Part shown: one piece after another, positions 39,432 through 49,838 of the stretch
Position numbering within the stretch: the stretch's first letter is position 1
How the letters are laid out: every line of letters begins with the position of its first letter
Source of the DNA: Spinacia oleracea
Lineage: Eukaryota > Streptophyta > Magnoliopsida > Caryophyllales > Amaranthaceae
DNA length: 64,000 bases
NCBI RefSeq assembly: GCF_020520425.1
Contig: NC_079489.1
Span: forward strand, 19,306,001-19,370,000
Direction of reading: 5' to 3'
The notes under the pieces: model-generated
What the model was told of the DNA's origin: nothing
Database searches by the model: none
What the model saw: the letters and a program-made list of their open reading frames with translations, nothing else
Program-made: the position numbers and the translations under genes

Positions 39432-42400
39432 TCAAGCTGAGCCGTCTGCGTCACTCCAGTAGGCAGACTCAGGAATCTCCCTGTCCGGCAGAAGGCGAGG
39501 ATCGGCATTCTGAATAACAATGTCTGGGAAGGTCTGAGTCTCCATGCCAGTCGGATCAACATGGCCACCTTCCTCATAAGATACCTCCACCTTACCCCAG
39601 TCAGCCCCCGTCAGCGCCAAGGCTTTGACAGCACAGCGGTGGGCTGCAGTCCACCCACCATTGTAACGCCCTTTCATATCCTCGCAGTAGAAGTCAGACT
39701 TCATAAACTTCTGCACAGCCTTTAGTGCCACAGCCTTATGATCATCCTTGGCAGCCTTTTAAGCATCCCGAACTGCCTGCAGCGCCGCATCCAGCTTAGT
39801 CTGCAACTCAGTCGACTTCTTCTCCTCGACCGACAACTTGGCTGGAAGAAGCTCCAGTGCAGGTTTCCTCTTGCCTGCGGCAATAACATCCAGCTCAAGT
39901 TTCGCAATCTCCTTCCGACAGTCACCTTCAGTCTTGACCGATTCAGCAAGGTCAGCCTGAAGCTTCTCTTTCTCAGCTTGTGATCGTTTTAAACGACGTT
40001 GATAACTTCGATAGCACTCCACAAGCTCGGTAGCAGATTGCGTCACCTGGAAGTAAATTGCTCAGAACTGAAAATAAAAGCAAGTATGGAAATTAGAGGG
40101 AATAACCTAGTCAAGGATGGAAATAAATACCGAACACAGATCATGCATCAACTGTGCAGCCGACGTCTCAATCTCCTGGGGTATACCGTCGGCAGGTGTG
40201 ACAACTTGGCGCAAAGACCAGTAGCCCAGTGTACCTCCGTTTTTGGGACGATAAAAAAGAATAGACTCACCCCTTAGAACGTCATTCTGCGGTTGCCAAT
40301 GCTCATCAGCATGACCGGGAGCAACAGCTAGACCGGCAAGAGTATCCGGGGACAGCACAACAGTCTTATCCTCGATGAACCTCCCAGAACGAACTATGAC
40401 CCCATACTTAGAGGCCGAGCTGGCAGACCGGTTCATACTAGGACTATGCCTCGACACGGGCACAGGGTGGATCGGATCGCTAATCAAATCACTCAACACT
40501 TGCTTCCGGTTTAGTTTGGATATCAGATCAACATCCAGGATCTCAACCGACTGAGCAGGCTGTTCAACAATCTTCGTTCCAGCGCCAGATGTCTGCACGG
40601 GCTTGTCGACGCTGGCGTAGACATCCTTCACCTTCTCCTGTGTTGTCTTCGCAGCGTCGTTCTTCGACCATTTGGGAGAATTGGCCTTCGCCTGACTGGA
40701 AGACCTCTTCCGAGTAGCATGTCCCCCACGACCGGTAGGAAGAGAAGCAAACCTGTTGCTGGTAGTCATTTCGTCTTGGGCGGAAGAAGTAGCTTGAGCA
40801 GCTGCCGGAATCTTTGTTCGTGTTACACGAGGGACAACACCTCGATTCACAATGACAGAAGGAGTCACAAAGCTGGAAGGCCGACCGCGACAAGCTTTCG
40901 CGCAGAAAGTAGCAACGGTATAATATTTCTCCACAGGCGGCGCCGGACACTTTTCAACCACCCTCCAGTTCTTGTCAAGACCAAGTGAGGCCTTGTTCAA
41001 AAGATGATGCCCTGAGATAAAATAACAGCGAGGTCAGAAATAAATACCACAAAGCAAAACACACAAACATAAAAACCAAAAAATGTAAGCAAGTACGACA
41101 TGTACAGAAGGCTAACAAGCAACCACATTTACCAAGGGGATGTGTGGGAGCCAGACCGACTGCACCCAATGCAGGAGGACTCAGAATATAACCGGCGGGA
41201 GGGAGCCAGAAGGCCGGCAGGGTTTTGGGTTTGGATAAACCAACATCAACATAGTCAACCAGCAACCTGTCATACGCACGCTGCTCCCGGGGCCCAAGGT
41301 CAGCTTGGTCAAACTGTTCCATCCTAGGTTTAGGCTGGTAGAAAGTACGCCGGAGAGGATAATCTTCGGGAACAGCCATGAAATAAAAGTGATCCTTCCA
41401 ATCCTTACAGCTGGAGAGTCGAGGACTTACAGTCTGACATTGATTCTTGGTAAAGATCGTCCACCATCCAGTATCCTTCCCGTCGCGTTTCAGCCAGTGT
41501 AGTCTTTTGAAAAGGTTGAGGGTTAAGGGCCACTGCTTGTATGAAAACAGCCAAGTATATGCAACCAAGTTACGAATAACTATGGGGGATAACTGAACGA
41601 GACCGACATTCCAAGCCCGCAAAACTTTCTCAATGAATGGGTGCAAGGGAAAATGTAACCCATAGTCGAACATCTTCGTGTATACCACAACATGACCTTC
41701 AGGGCAGGCCGACACCGTCTGTTCTTTCTTGGGAACAACAAGCCGATACCCCTCAGGCAACCCCAGCAAGCGACCGCCGACCTCCGAATACCGGTTGGCA
41801 TTAGCCTCATCCACAAAATCCCCATCAATCTCAGTAGTCACAGCAGGAGAGTCATTCGGCGGTGGAGCCGGTACCAGAAAGGTAGCCGACTCTCCCTCGA
41901 AATTTACGTCGGCATCCAAAGCCTCCTCCTTAAACACTTGCTGTAAAATCGCAGCATCTTCCTCATCCTCGTCAGAGTCAGCGATGGGTGGAGCCCTCAG
42001 CCCAGGCGACTCAGAATCAGAAGACTCTATGGAGTCGTCGGGAGAAGGGGACTCTAGAATGGAGTCGCCGGCGGCCTCACTCTCATCCACATCATGAACA
42101 GCAGGCTCTTTACCGGCCCGCCGATTACTGGTAGACGGTTCCGCGTCAGACGGCATCGCCCTAGAAACATAGATATTGCCGATGTTAGTCCCATACTCCC
42201 CAAGACCCGAACCGCCATGTTGGGTAAACTCCCGATAAGAACGCAGGTGGTACCTAACCGCAACCGGGTCTACATCTAGAATCGGCTCTCCAGCCGGCAC
42301 GTTGTGCTCATTCGGCCTAAGTTCCCTCTCCATTCGAGCCCGCAGACCGTGTAACTGCTGTGAACGATTAAATTCAGCCGCAGTCATTGGTATAAACGGG

Positions 42401-42582
42401 CCAGTAACGGGGTTCCCACCCATAAATTGTGCGAAAGGAGGTGGCGTGTCTAACTTAACCCCCCACCCAGTATTCTTAACACTGCTACCGGCCGTTTTCC
42501 AATCCATGTTTAACTCAATGCCGGAATCACTACTAGTGTCTGAAATATCTATGACATTATCGCGCCCAACCCCACTATTCAT
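39432..42582 (-). other. Antisense extra ORF region of the Tat-lineage element
   Basis: Open reading on the minus strand, in several blocks, the largest 40975-42582 (535 codons) and 40107-41000. The start MNSGVGRDNVIDISDTSS is followed by an acidic, Ser-rich stretch and then a block YGLHFPLHPFIEKVLRAWNV ... QLSPIVIRNLVAYTWL that resembles the plant putative gypsy-type transposon domain (Pfam PF04195, Transposase_28). The block boundaries look like introns in part. An antisense ORF between integrase and the 3' LTR is known in Retand and Grande; its function is unknown. Confidence 0.7.
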
Positions 42583-43155
42583 TTCTTAGATACCCCCACT
42601 CACAAACATGCAAAACAGACGGAGAAAAACATAACCCGGCAAAAAAGAAGACAAAGCCAGAAACCGTACCTAATTTTGGAAATTCACCAAGAAATTCACC
42701 CTCAACAGCAGCACAGTCTCTCAACAACCCAACTGAAAGAACAAACGAGAAAGTCAGGCAACCAAACCCTAATAAATATGGGATAACCTATAACACCAAA
42801 CCGAGTTCGAAACTTACCAAAGAAAAACAACCAAATCCCAACGGAAGAAGAGCGGAAGGAAGAGTCGACCACAAAGTGAGAGAAAAGAGAGAGGGAGAGA
42901 AAGTTTGGCAGCACAGAGAGACAAAAGAGGAGAGCGAATTGCAGAGACCAAGGAGAGAGAATGGAAATCGGAAGAAAAGAAAAACAACGGTTATTTAAGG
43001 AAAATGAAAAGAAGTTGAAACGACAGGAAACAAATCTGGGCGGTTGAAAGAAAAGCATAACTTCCAACACCCCTGGGATGACCAACACGTGTCACAACCA
43101 AACTTTTGAATCTCCCGCCACGCGTAGAGAAGAATTGAACCGTCGCCACGTGTCA

Positions 43156-43330
43156 TTCAAGGGGGCTAGTCAGCCTAAAAAGTCAAGGGGGCTAGTCAGC
43201 CTAAAAACTCAAGGGGACTAGTCAGCCTAAAAAGTCAAGGGGGCTAGTCAGCCTAAAAAGTCAAGGGGGCTAGTCAGCCTAAAAAGTCAAGGGGGCTAGT
43301 CAGCCTAAAAAACTCAAGGGGGCTAGTTAG
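43156..43330 (+). repeat. 26/27-bp tandem repeat upstream of the 3' LTR
   Basis: About 6.5 copies of tcaagggggctagtcagcct plus aaaaag. The gggggctagt core recurs singly at about 43434, 43534 and finally at the real polypurine tract. Confidence 0.9.
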
Positions 43331-43628
43331 CTAAGAGGATCAAAGTGGCCAGTCAGCCAAGTGGTCAAGCGCCAGACATAACCAGCCGGCCGACAGGAAG
43401 CTATCCACTTAAAGCGATCAATCCTTGTCCTAATGGGGGCTAGTCGTGGCATCAGAACAAGAATTGAACACAAAACCGCATTACAACCGGCCACTTTCAG
43501 AACAATCACACCCATGGGGTGTAGATCGTCCCCAAGGGGGCTAGTTGTATGGGGGGTTTACCCCCGCTTTTCGCTTTTTTCTTTATCAGAGCAACTACAA
43601 ACTGTCAAAGACAGTTGTAGTCACTCTG

Positions 43629-43639
43629 AGGGGGCTAGT
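43629..43639 (+). other. Polypurine tract of the Tat-lineage element
   Basis: gagggggctag directly before the 3' LTR start (TGTACGGG at 43640), where plus-strand synthesis is primed. Confidence 0.6.
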
Positions 43640-44074
43640 TGTACGGGAAGCCCTACCGGCATGCCGGTAGGACAGCCCATAACAGCTGTAACATATGCAT
43701 ATATTCATAAGAAGCACCAAGGGTGCAGTCGGTAGTCAGGGTTTACAATCCCAGCCGGCATTGCTCTAACATCATCCATCTATCAGAGCCGAAAGTCAGG
43801 ACCCGGACCCAACGGGTAATAACCCGGATCCTCCGTACAAGTAACCCGTCTATATATACGGACTCCCATCAATGCCAAAGGTACGCAATTCCACCCCAAT
43901 CATTCTTATAAGCATTTATTACAGAGCTATCAGCATAATCTGACTTAAGCATCGGAGGGGTAATTCTCGGATCACCCCCGAGGCTAGTTAACGGTTTCAC
44001 TGTGCAGGATCTAGTCAGCAATCTCAGTTGGAAGCCAGTCATCCTTTTCCTGTTCCAAGTCCACAACCGGAACA
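43640..44074 (+). repeat. 3' LTR of the Tat-lineage element
   Basis: 435 bp, same length as the 5' LTR with seven base differences and no gaps. Followed by the AGTTG duplication. Confidence 0.93.
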
Positions 44075-44260
44075 AGTTGCAACACAATGTTGAGTAGAAA
44101 CACAAAGAATAATATATGGACAACTAAACCAAACCAAACAAGTTGATTATCGATCATATATATTTATGCATGAGCAAATCAAAACAACAGTATGTAAGCT
44201 TGAGAAACTTTCTCCCCAAGTATTCTCTCGGCGCATGTTAGCATAACGTGCACTGACGCC

Positions 44261-45547
44261 ATGGCAAGAAAAACTGGGGCAAAATCTCAAGCAAACAAGC
44301 ATGGAAATGGAACTGGCAAACCTCGTGGTCCTTCTTCTGATTCACAGGCGCTCAAAACACGCTCGTTGGATGAAGTTTTGGGGGTAGAGGCGTTGGATTT
44401 TGGATTGGAAAACGAGGTTTTCACTCCAAAATCTTCATTGAAGCAGCTTCAAGTTCGATCGGAAGCTCGAAATTCTTTCAATGAATTCATGGAGGTCATC
44501 CATGGAACGCAGAGTCGAGCTCGATCTTCAAGTTCTCGTCCAAATATGGATGTAGGTATGATCTCTGTTCCCATATTGCAACATTTTGAGGATGAAATAG
44601 TTGTTGATAATAATGTGAATGAATCTGCTGGGTTAGCTGATGATAATATCATGCCAGTTCAAATTGAGTTGGATGATATTCAGAGTGAAATAGATTTTTG
44701 GAATTCTGCAGTTGTGTGCTATGTTGTAGGAGCTAATCCCCCAATTAATGTGATGGAGGGTTATGTTAGGAGAATTTGGGGGGGGGGGGGATTGAAGGTG
44801 GATAAGGTGGTGCTAGTGAAGAAGGGTGTATATCTGGTGCGATTTTTGTCTATGGAATCAAGGGATAAAGTGCTGCAGGGGCATTATTTCTTTGATAGCA
44901 AACCCTTGATTGTGAAACCTTGGGATCAGGATCTGGATATGGATAAAGAGGAGGTGCAAGTTGTTCCCATTTGGATTCAGTTGAAGCTGAATTTCAAATA
45001 CTGGAGTGAAAAGGCATTATTCAAAATTGTGAGTCAGGTGGGAAAACCAATCAAAAGAGACTATGCTACCACATGTAGAGATAAAATTCAGTTTGCTAGA
45101 GTTATGGTGGAAGTTCCCATGGAGAAAATCTTACCTGATCACTTATTCTTCATGGATGAACATGGTGAAAAGGTTAAGGTGGATCTGAGATATGAATGGA
45201 AGCCTACTCTATGTAATAAATGCAAGATGGTGGGGCATGCTGAAGCAGAATGCAGGCAAGGTAAGAGTAGGAAGGTGTGGGTGCAGAAACAGACAGAAGG
45301 GGTTGCTCAACCACAGAAAGAGACTATAGCCACTGAGGTGGATCAGGAAGGTTTTCAAAGGGCTTTGAGACCAATTAGGGCCAGAGCTGATTCAATGGAA
45401 CCAACCCAAATTGCTAACCCTTTTGATATACTGCAGAATGAAGAGATGGTTGACACTAGTGTTAATGTGACAGGTGGGGGAGGGAACTTGAGTAGACAGG
45501 AGGGTAGACAAAGTGGAAGGGGGGACCCTTCACCACCTCATGGATAG
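44261..45547 (+). CDS. LINE ORF1 protein (DUF4283 + CCHC zinc knuckle)
   Basis: 428 aa, intact. Residues 144-290 (EIDFWNSAVVCYVVGANPP ... MVEVPMEKILPDH) match the DUF4283 domain of plant L1-type ORF1 proteins. C318, C321, H326 and C331 form a CX2CX4HX4C zinc knuckle. The N terminus is low-complexity and basic, as expected for an RNA-binding chaperone of the LINE particle. A run of about eleven G within a GGGG-coding stretch near 44780 is a slippage-prone site, but the frame is kept. The stop overlaps the start of ORF2 (ATG at 45540). Confidence 0.85.
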   Translation: MARKTGAKSQANKHGNGTGKPRGPSSDSQALKTRSLDEVLGVEALDFGLENEVFTPKSSLKQLQVRSEARNSFNEFMEVIHGTQSRARSSSSRPNMDVGMISVPILQHFEDEIVVDNNVNESAGLADDNIMPVQIELDDIQSEIDFWNSAVVCYVVGANPPINVMEGYVRRIWGGGGLKVDKVVLVKKGVYLVRFLSMESRDKVLQGHYFFDSKPLIVKPWDQDLDMDKEEVQVVPIWIQLKLNFKYWSEKALFKIVSQVGKPIKRDYATTCRDKIQFARVMVEVPMEKILPDHLFFMDEHGEKVKVDLRYEWKPTLCNKCKMVGHAEAECRQGKSRKVWVQKQTEGVAQPQKETIATEVDQEGFQRALRPIRARADSMEPTQIANPFDILQNEEMVDTSVNVTGGGGNLSRQEGRQSGRGDPSPPHG

Positions 45548-48500
45548 AGTTCTTAGCTGGAATGTAAGGGGCATCAACTCATTGAAGAAACAGGATGAAG
45601 TGAGAAGGTTCATTCAGAAATTTGATGTAGGGTTGGTTGGGCTCCTTGAACATAAGGTGAAGGGTGCTAATCTTGGAAAGCTTTACCAAAGAGTATTTAC
45701 AGGCTGGTGTTTTACAGGAAATGTTAGTTTTCACAAGGGAGGAAGAATAGTGGTAGCTTGGAAACCTGGAAGCTTTACAGTGAGTGTTGTAGCTGTTACA
45801 GCTCAGTTGATACATTGTCATGTTACCCCCATTAGTGGTAAAAATGGCTTCTATTGCACTTTTGTTTATGCATTCAATGAATGCAAGCAGAGAATTGAGC
45901 TATGGAGAGACTTGAAGGTTTTAAACACACAGGATCCTTGGATTATGTGTGGTGACTTTAATTGTGTTATGGCTAGTAATGAGAGAATAGGGGCACCTGT
46001 CAGACAAGCTGAAATCAATGATATTAATAGTTGTATGCATGTTTGTAGTATGGAAGATGTGAAGAGTGTAGGGAACATGTTCACTTGGAATAACAAACAG
46101 CAGGGCTCTGCTAGAGTGTTTTCTAAGTTGGATAGGGTGTTAGCTAATCCAGCATGGCAGAGTGAGTATGTGGATGCAGAGGTATGTTTTATGAATGAGG
46201 GTGATTTTGATCATTTCCCTGGCTTGCTTACAGTTTATCCAAGATCTGCAGGAGGGAGGAAGCCCTTTAGATACTTTACAATGTGGAAGTCAGCTCCCAC
46301 TTTTGATACCATCATTAAGGATGTATGGAGGGAACATTTATCTGGAAGTAAGATGTATGTCTTAGTGACTAAATTGAAGAAGGTGAAAGTTGGTCTGAAA
46401 GAGCTCAATAAGAAGGGCTTTACTGACATTCAGGCTGCTGAAATTAAAGCTCATCAGGCAATGTTAGATGCTCAGCAAGCCATGCATTCAAATCCTGCAA
46501 ATCAGCATCTAGCTGATCTGGAGTTAGATGCCATCAAGGAATATAAATTACATCATCAAGTGTATATGGACTTTTTGAAGCAAAAAGCCAAGCTGGATTG
46601 GATCAAATCTGGTGATGAGAACACTTCTTTATTTCATCAGAGTATCAAGGCCAGAAATGTTCAGAATCATGTTTACAGCATATATGATATGCATGGAAAA
46701 TGGCAAGATACTCCAGAAGCAGTTTCTGATGCTTTTCTTGATTATTATAAGCAGTTACTGGGTACAACTCAAGCTGGAAGAAGATCTGTAATCAAAGAGG
46801 TGGTGTTGGCTGGCCTAGTGCTTACTGAACATCACAGAGCTCTTCTCAATGCACATTACTCTAGAGAGGAAGTGAAGAATGCTCTATTCTCCATTCCTGG
46901 AACTAAAGCTCCTGGACCAGATGGTTTTGGTTCTTTCTTTTATAAGGATTCTTGGCATATAGTGGGAGATGAGGTAATTGATGCAGTTCTTGATGTGCTG
47001 AATAATGGTAAGCTTTTAAAGGAGATTAATCATACAGTCATCACTTTAATTCCGAAAACAAAATGCCCCAAAAATGTTAGTGAGTTTAGACCTATCTCAT
47101 GCTGTAATACACTTTATAAATGTGTTACTAAGGTGATGTGTGGTAGATTGAGACAGGTGTTGCCAGACTTGATTCTTGAGAATCAAGGGGGGTTTGTGCA
47201 TGGAAGATATATTGCTCATAACATCATGGTAGTGCAGGATTTAGTAAGGCATTATGGAAGGAAATATGTTCAGCCTAGTTGCCTGTTAAAAGTTGATTTG
47301 CAAAAGGCTTATGACACAGTAGATTAGTGTTTCTTGAAGGAAATGTTGGAGATTTTGGGATTTCCTATTGCTTTTAGGGAGTTAGTGATGACCTGTGTTA
47401 CAACCCCTATGTTCTCTCTTATGATAAATGGTTCTATGCATGGGTTTTTCAAGTCTAAAAGGGGTTTGAGACAGGGTGATCCGATGTCACCTTTGATGTT
47501 TGTTATATGCATGGAGTATTTGTCCAGAATATTGCATAAGTTGATTGACATGCCTCAATTTCAGTTTCATCCAAGGTGTAAAGATGTGAAGCTCACTCAT
47601 CTTTGCTTTGCTGATGATCTTATCTTGTGTTGTAAAGGGGAATATCCATCCATATATTCCTTGCTCCAAGATTTTGCTTTATTTTCCAAGTCTACTGGTT
47701 TGATGGCTAACAAGAGTAAGTCTGCTATTTATTGCCATGGCATGTCTGAGAGTGATGTGAAAAGAGTAGTGGATGCATCTGGTTTTACTAGGAGTACTTT
47801 GCCATTCAAGTACCTAGGAGTGCCAATCTGTTCTAAAAGGATCTCAGCAAGTTAGTGTGATGTTTTGGTGGACAAAATTACAGCAAGGATTAAAATATGG
47901 ACCACTAGGAATTTGTCCTACACTGCTAGAATGCAACTAGTAAATTCAATTCTTTTAAGCCTGCATATGTACTGGGCTCAGATTTTCATCCTTCCTAAGG
48001 GTGTTCTGCATGATATTGCTAAGATTTGTAGAGCTTTCTTTTGGAGTGGGCAGGCATATAGTTCTAAACCAAGCTCTGTTTCCTGGGATAGAGTTTGTTC
48101 ACCTAAACAGGTTGGTGGTTTGGGTTTTAGGGATGTGGTCACTTGGAATATTGCTAGTTTGGGAAAATATGTGTGGGCTATCACCACTAAGCAGGACAAC
48201 ATATGGATTAAGTGGATTCACTCAGTTTACATCAAAGATGGGGACTAGTGGGAGTACCAACCAAATGCCTCTGCAAGTTGGTACTGGAAAAGGATATGTG
48301 AAACAAGAGATCATCTGAAGCAAGTTTTCTCCTATACTGAATTTAGGAATATGGCTCAATATTCTGTCAAGCAGGTTTATAACAAGTTGGTGGGAGATAA
48401 ACCTCATGTTCAATGGGATAAAGTGGTTTGGAACAGACTGAATGTGCCAAAGCATAGATTTATATGCTGGCTTGCAATGCAGGATAGGTTACAGACTACA

Positions 48501-48830
48501 GCCAAGTTAGCAAAAATAGGGGTGAGCACCTCTACTGATTGTTTAATTTGTAAGCAAGCTGCTGAAATTCATGAGCATCTGTTTTTCAGTTGTCAGTACA
48601 GCCAAATGTGTTTTCAAGACCTGGCAGCATGGCTTAACATTAGAAATGTCAATACTGGTCTGCACAATGTCATCAACACCATCAAGAGAGGGAAGCATTC
48701 CAAGTTCAGGAATCAAGTATGCTATGCAGGGGTGACAGCTCTGGTTTACTTGATTTGGAAAAGTAGGAATCAGAGTTTTTGGGAAGGGTCAGTTCCAACA
48801 GTTGATTCTGTTATGAGTAATCTGAAATGA
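45540..48830 (+). pseudogene. LINE ORF2 (endonuclease - reverse transcriptase - zf-RVT), three in-frame stops
   Basis: One frame of 1096 codons ending TGA at 48828-48830, interrupted by TAG at 47325, 47853 and 48246 without any frameshift. Domains: APE-type endonuclease from the start (LSWNVRGINSLKK; MCGDFNCV; SKLDRVLAN); reverse transcriptase from about 46870 (GTKAPGPDGFGSFFYK; FRPISCCNTLYKC; LRQGDPMSP; FADDLILC); C-terminal zf-RVT domain (VVWNRLNVPKHRF; DCLICKQAAEIHEHLFFSC). The first stop replaces the conserved Trp of the AYDTVDW motif, consistent with TGG to TAG. The upstream overlap with ORF1 is 8 nt. Confidence 0.88.
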
Positions 48831-49075
48831 ATTGTAAAAGATAGAATTAAATCTGTCATGTGTAAGAAAGTAAGTAGAAGAGATAATACTTGGTTCAGAG
48901 TCTGTAAGTAGGTTTTGGTTTCTATAGCCTGCTGGCTGTTAGGTGTTGGTTCTTTTCTGCTGATGGCAGTTAGGAGTTGTGTGTGTTCACCTCTGTTGGA
49001 GGTGATTAAGCTGTACTGATTTTGGTTGGTAATAATTATTATAGCTTGCTTACCAAAAAAAAATCAAAACAACAG

Positions 49076-49838
49076 ATCATAGTTGAGCATTTGAGATGCA
49101 ATAAGATCGATAGTAACGTACACCTTAAATTAAGGAAAAACTAATGTGTATAATATTCTATTCCACCTTTTTATAACAATTCTACAACCTATTACGCAAG
49201 TTGAGCAGCATTACTAATTTACATGCTTCAACTTCAGGCCGCAGAAATAGTTTGAGTTGCAATATTAAAAGTGAAATTAGGCCTTGAACATATTTGGGTT
49301 TATGGATGTCTATATGCTTTCCTGCGAATTAACATGATGTTTGCACAGTCATATTTTATTACAATGCACCTTCCTAAAGGGTTGATTTAAAATGCACCTT
49401 CCTAAAGGGTGGATTGGGAGCAAGTCAAAAGGGCACATAAAATCGCAAACATGTTTCGTATTTCTTGTACTTCTTTTAGTAGTAGTAGCTTTTCGTTAAC
49501 TTAGTTGTCTTTAGCCTTTGTCTTTAGCCTTTTATAAGTTGCAAATATTTATGTGTATCATAATACTACAAGGAATTGGCAAATGAAAAGTATCACAATC
49601 ATTGAGGTGAAAATCATCTCTAAACTCTAATCAAACTATACTACGTAGTACATATACATCTTTTAAGTACGTAGAGTCGTATCACTCGTATGCATCCAAA
49701 CTCCAATAGTCGGGTTTGGCATAATTGCATTTATGTGTAGATTAACGTAAATACGTAGTAGACAATGTGCCTAGCTATATCCAACATACAAAGACATCGA
49801 TCACATCACAAAGACACAAACAATGTATGGAGTATATA
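49076..49838. other. 3' flank of polygalacturonase gene 2
   Basis: AT-rich, with a direct repeat aatgcaccttcctaaagggt at about 49362 and 49391. Nothing else recognised. Confidence 0.4.

Larger units (their letters stand above)
29116..44074 (+). mobile_element. Ty3/gypsy LTR retrotransposon, Tat lineage (Retand-like), 15 kb, broken
   Basis: Both LTRs are present, with a 5-bp target duplication AGTTG (29111-29115, 44075-44079). Between them lie a primer-binding site, gag- and pol-like regions on the plus strand, a 3' region with two tandem-repeat blocks, a long antisense ORF and a polypurine tract. Tat lineage is supported by DGGSSANI in the protease, a second RNase H after the first, the tRNA-type primer site ttggcgctagaaggagggg, and an extra antisense ORF between integrase and 3' LTR as known for Retand and Grande. 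A 2.8-kb solo LTR (35940-38715) was inserted later. The coding part is interrupted in roughly half a dozen places, so it is not autonomous. The LTRs differ at 7 of 435 positions, which at common plant rates suggests insertion roughly 0.6-1.2 million years ago. Confidence 0.92.
44191..49060 (+). mobile_element. Full-length L1-type LINE
   Basis: Two ORFs, a short A-rich tail (accaaaaaaaa) and a 15-bp target duplication aaatcaaaacaacag (44176-44190 and 49061-49075). 4.87 kb, apparently not 5'-truncated. ORF1 is open and ORF2 keeps its frame but has three stop codons, so this copy is dead yet young. It landed about 115 bp to the right of the LTR element. Confidence 0.9.
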
